Assembly (NCBI RefSeq): GCF_001570365.1
Contig: NZ_BBYK01000051.1
Coordinates: 62,001 to 126,000, forward strand
From: Microtetraspora fusca
Lineage (GTDB): Bacteria > Actinomycetota > Actinomycetes > Streptosporangiales > Streptosporangiaceae
DNA: 64,000 nt
Direction: 5' to 3'
Position numbers and translations under genes: made by a program. Positions 61,852 to 64,000 of this stretch are shown here, piece by piece. Position 1 is the first letter of the stretch. Every line of letters starts with the position of its first letter. The notes under the pieces were generated by a model. It saw nothing but the letters and a program-made list of their open reading frames with translations. It ran no database searches and was not told the DNA's origin.

Positions 61852-64000
61852 TCATGCGTGAGATCGGCCCGCGGCCCCGTCGCCGCCCCCGGTGGAGCCG
61901 GCGCGGCGCACCCGGTTCAGCAGGCTGCGGGTGATGTCGGTGACGGTGCCGCCCTGACGCATCAGTTCCAGCGCGGAGATCTCGACACCGTACTGACGCC
62001 GTATGGACGCGTGCATCTGGGCGTTCATCAGCGAGTCCATGCCGTAGTCCTCCAGCCTCCGGTCGTGGCTGATCTGGTCCGGGGACATGTGCAGGATCGC
62101 CGCGAGGAGGTGTGAGATCTGGCTGTTGACGTGCTCGACGGCCTGCTCGTCGTCCATGGCGACCAGGTCCTGCGCCAGGTTCCGGCCTCCGGCGTCGTTC
62201 GATTGCGGCCAGGCGGCCATGATCGGGGACATCCGCGGCCGGTTCAGCACCTGTGAGAGCTGTCCCAAACGGCTCCAGTCGCAGCGCGCCACTCCCGCGA
62301 CCGTGGCGTCGTCGGCGAGCATCTCCTCGATGGCGGCGAACGCCTCCGCAGGACGGACGGGTTCGACCCCGATCCTGGCCAGCACCTCGCCCTGGCTACT
62401 CCGGGTGAGGACCCCGGTCTCGCCGATCGCCCCCAGACAGACCGCCAGGGCGCGCCGTCCGGCGGCGCGGCGACGGCGCGCCAACGCCTCCAGGAACAGG
62501 TTCCCGGCCACGTACGGCGCCTGCCCAAGATGGCCGAGACTCGTGGTGAGCGACGAGTACATGAGGAACAGGTCCAGGTCGCGGTCGGCGGTGACGGCGT
62601 CCAGGACCAGGGCGCCGGCGATCTTGGGCCGCAGGACGGCGCGGATCCGGTCGTCGGTGAGATCGACGAGCATGTCGTCGTCCAGGTGCATCGCCGAGTG
62701 GACGACACCCCGAAGTGGATGGCCGCCGGCGTCCAGGTCGGCCACGATGCGCCGTACCGCCCCCTCGTCGGTGACGTCCGCCGCGTAGACGCGGGCCGAC
62801 ACCCCGCGCTCGTCCAGTTCACGCAGGAGGCTCGCGGCCTCCGGGGCGTCGGCTCCGCGGCGGCCGACCAGGGCCAGATGGCGCGCTCCCCGCGCGGCCA
62901 GCCAGCGGGCGGTGGCCGCGCCGAAGCCGCCCAGCCCTCCGCTGATCAGATAGCTGCCCCGCTGGTCGAATTCGGGCACGCGCGGCGCCGGTTCCACCGT
63001 GACGGGCTCGTCGAGCCGGTCGAAGGTGAAAACGATCTTTCCGATGTGCCGCGAGGCCCGCATGAGTGCGAAGGCGTCCTCCACCCGGGCGGCGGGATAG
63101 ATCGTGTGCGGCAGGGGTGGCAGCGCCCCGGAGGACGTGAGCCGGAGCATCTCTGCGGCCGCCTCTGCCGCCCGTTCCGGCGCCTGGCTCATGAGAGACC
63201 CCACATCGACGCCGAAGAAGGCGATGTTGTCGCCGAAGGGCCGCATCAGCAACGGCCTGTTGTGGTAGATGTCCCGCTTGCCGATCTCGACGAACCGGCC
63301 GCCCGGAGCCACGGTCTCCATGCTTCGCTGGAGCGCCTCCCCCGCGAGTGAGTTGAGCACGACGTCGACGCCGCGCCCACCGGTCAACTCCCTCACCTCC
63401 TCGGCGAAGTCGAGGCCGCGGGAGTCCAGGACGTGGTCGACGCCCAGCGCGCGCAGGAAATCGCGTTTGGCCGGGGAGCCCGCCGTGGCGATGACCCGGA
63501 CGCCCAGTCGGCGCGCGTAGGCGATCGCGGCGAGGCCGACGCCTCCGGCGCCGCCGTGCACGAGCAGGGTCTCGCCGCCCCGGAGGCGCGCGCAGTGCCC
63601 CAGCCCGTGCACCACGGTGATGTACGCCAGGGACACCGTGGCCGCCTCCGTGAAGCTCACGTGGTCGGGAATGCGCCCCACGCACGACGCGGGAACCGTC
63701 GCGTGGGTGGCAATGCCGGCCGGCCCCATCGCCAGCACCCTGTCCCCCACCGCCAGATCGCGGACGCCGGGGCCGACGGCGGCGACGACGCCCGCAACCT
63801 CCAGCCCCAGAGGGTGCCCGTCGTAGGCGCTGTCGAAGGCTTCTCCGGGCAGCATGTTCACGGCGCGCACGATGTCCCGGTAGTTCAGCCCCACCGCGCG
63901 CGTCTCGATGAGCACCTCGCCCGGCCCCGGTGGGACCGGCTCCATCTCCTGCCAGACCAGCTTGTACGCCATGCCGGGGTCGCGTACGACCAGCCGGCAG
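61852..64000 (-). CDS. Type I polyketide synthase, C-terminal ER-KR-ACP part (5' end beyond the window)
   Basis: At least 715 residues of a reducing type I PKS, running in frame off the right edge (the visible start-like Met is internal: RLVVRDPGMAYKLVWQEMEPVPPGPGEVLIETRAVGLNYRD). The domains are an enoylreductase (about 10-320, HGGAGGVGLAAIAYARRLG NADPH loop), a ketoreductase (about 340-520, YLISGGLGGFGAATARWLAARGARHLALVGRRG; Ser and Tyr in YSSLTTSLGHLGQAPYVAGN) and a carrier domain with DSL serine in YGMDSLMNAQMHASI. There is no thioesterase, so release must be in trans. The ER-KR-ACP order suits a fully reducing, fatty-acid-like module such as the mycobacterial MAS type. Confidence 0.95.
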   Translation of the reverse strand, partial: CRLVVRDPGMAYKLVWQEMEPVPPGPGEVLIETRAVGLNYRDIVRAVNMLPGEAFDSAYDGHPLGLEVAGVVAAVGPGVRDLAVGDRVLAMGPAGIATHATVPASCVGRIPDHVSFTEAATVSLAYITVVHGLGHCARLRGGETLLVHGGAGGVGLAAIAYARRLGVRVIATAGSPAKRDFLRALGVDHVLDSRGLDFAEEVRELTGGRGVDVVLNSLAGEALQRSMETVAPGGRFVEIGKRDIYHNRPLLMRPFGDNIAFFGVDVGSLMSQAPERAAEAAAEMLRLTSSGALPPLPHTIYPAARVEDAFALMRASRHIGKIVFTFDRLDEPVTVEPAPRVPEFDQRGSYLISGGLGGFGAATARWLAARGARHLALVGRRGADAPEAASLLRELDERGVSARVYAADVTDEGAVRRIVADLDAGGHPLRGVVHSAMHLDDDMLVDLTDDRIRAVLRPKIAGALVLDAVTADRDLDLFLMYSSLTTSLGHLGQAPYVAGNLFLEALARRRRAAGRRALAVCLGAIGETGVLTRSSQGEVLARIGVEPVRPAEAFAAIEEMLADDATVAGVARCDWSRLGQLSQVLNRPRMSPIMAAWPQSNDAGGRNLAQDLVAMDDEQAVEHVNSQISHLLAAILHMSPDQISHDRRLEDYGMDSLMNAQMHASIRRQYGVEISALELMRQGGTVTDITRSLLNRVRRAGSTGGGDGAAGRSHA

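Noticed and set aside
61703-61855. N-terminal extension of the MMPL protein to ATG 61855
   Set aside because: The 4-base overlap with the PKS stop is attractive, but the 51 added residues are low-complexity and AGAGGA precedes ATG 61702; kept only as an alternative.

Overview
The window is chromosomal DNA from a high-GC filamentous actinomycete, most likely of the order Streptosporangiales. The evidence is the very GC-rich third codon positions, frequent GTG/TTG starts, many -10 boxes placed directly before start codons (leaderless mRNAs), a GlgE maltosyltransferase cluster, a secreted GH6 cellulase with a CebR/CelR-type operator, and GGDEF/EAL proteins beside gatCAB and ligA. About 45 protein genes are supported. 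I saw no rRNA, tRNA, CRISPR array or insertion sequence.

Region 1 (1-28 kb) is mostly core. It starts with the end-truncated gene of a membrane PAS-GGDEF protein, a 2-hydroxyacid dehydrogenase, a lipoprotein sugar dehydrogenase and a VanW protein. Then come gatB, gatA and gatC (minus strand), a GGDEF-EAL protein, the cellulase, ligA, a small secreted protein, a MetE-like protein, a metallo-hydrolase, mnmA, a cysteine desulfurase gene and finally etfA/etfB. The order gatB-gatA-gatC-ligA-metE-like-mnmA-iscS-etfA-etfB matches, from memory, M. tuberculosis Rv3009c-Rv3029c. Insertions relative to that order are the cellulase, a DUF695-like gene flanked by a GCGAG-rich repeat family, and a TetR/MFS/rhomboid-like group. 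A decayed ATPase remnant sits just upstream of gatB.

Region 2 (28-39 kb) holds three paralogous membrane Ser/Thr kinase genes. Upstream of them is a tightly packed five-gene operon of unknown purpose: coiled-coil protein, PP-loop ATPase with a CxxCxxC knuckle, DppA-type D-aminopeptidase, Tat-exported flavin amine oxidase and YbaK-type deacylase. I regard this as the best candidate for an undescribed system.

Region 3 (39-54 kb) is alpha-glucan metabolism. The minus strand has an alpha-glucan phosphorylase, a debranching enzyme, a GT4 glycosyltransferase and an enoyl-CoA hydratase. Divergent to it is the canonical GlgE pathway glgE-treS-mak-glgB: trehalose is isomerised to maltose, phosphorylated to maltose-1-phosphate, polymerised and branched, while the phosphorylase and debrancher can degrade the product.

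Region 4 (54-64 kb) begins with sppA. It passes through a small gene graveyard (an asparagine-synthase-like protein lacking its glutaminase half and a broken glyoxalase fragment) into an accessory lipid cluster on the minus strand: the C-terminal ER-KR-ACP part of a type I polyketide synthase (running off the right edge), an MMPL exporter, a short-chain dehydrogenase and a WS/DGAT acyltransferase. Together these suggest synthesis, esterification and export of a polyketide-type lipid.
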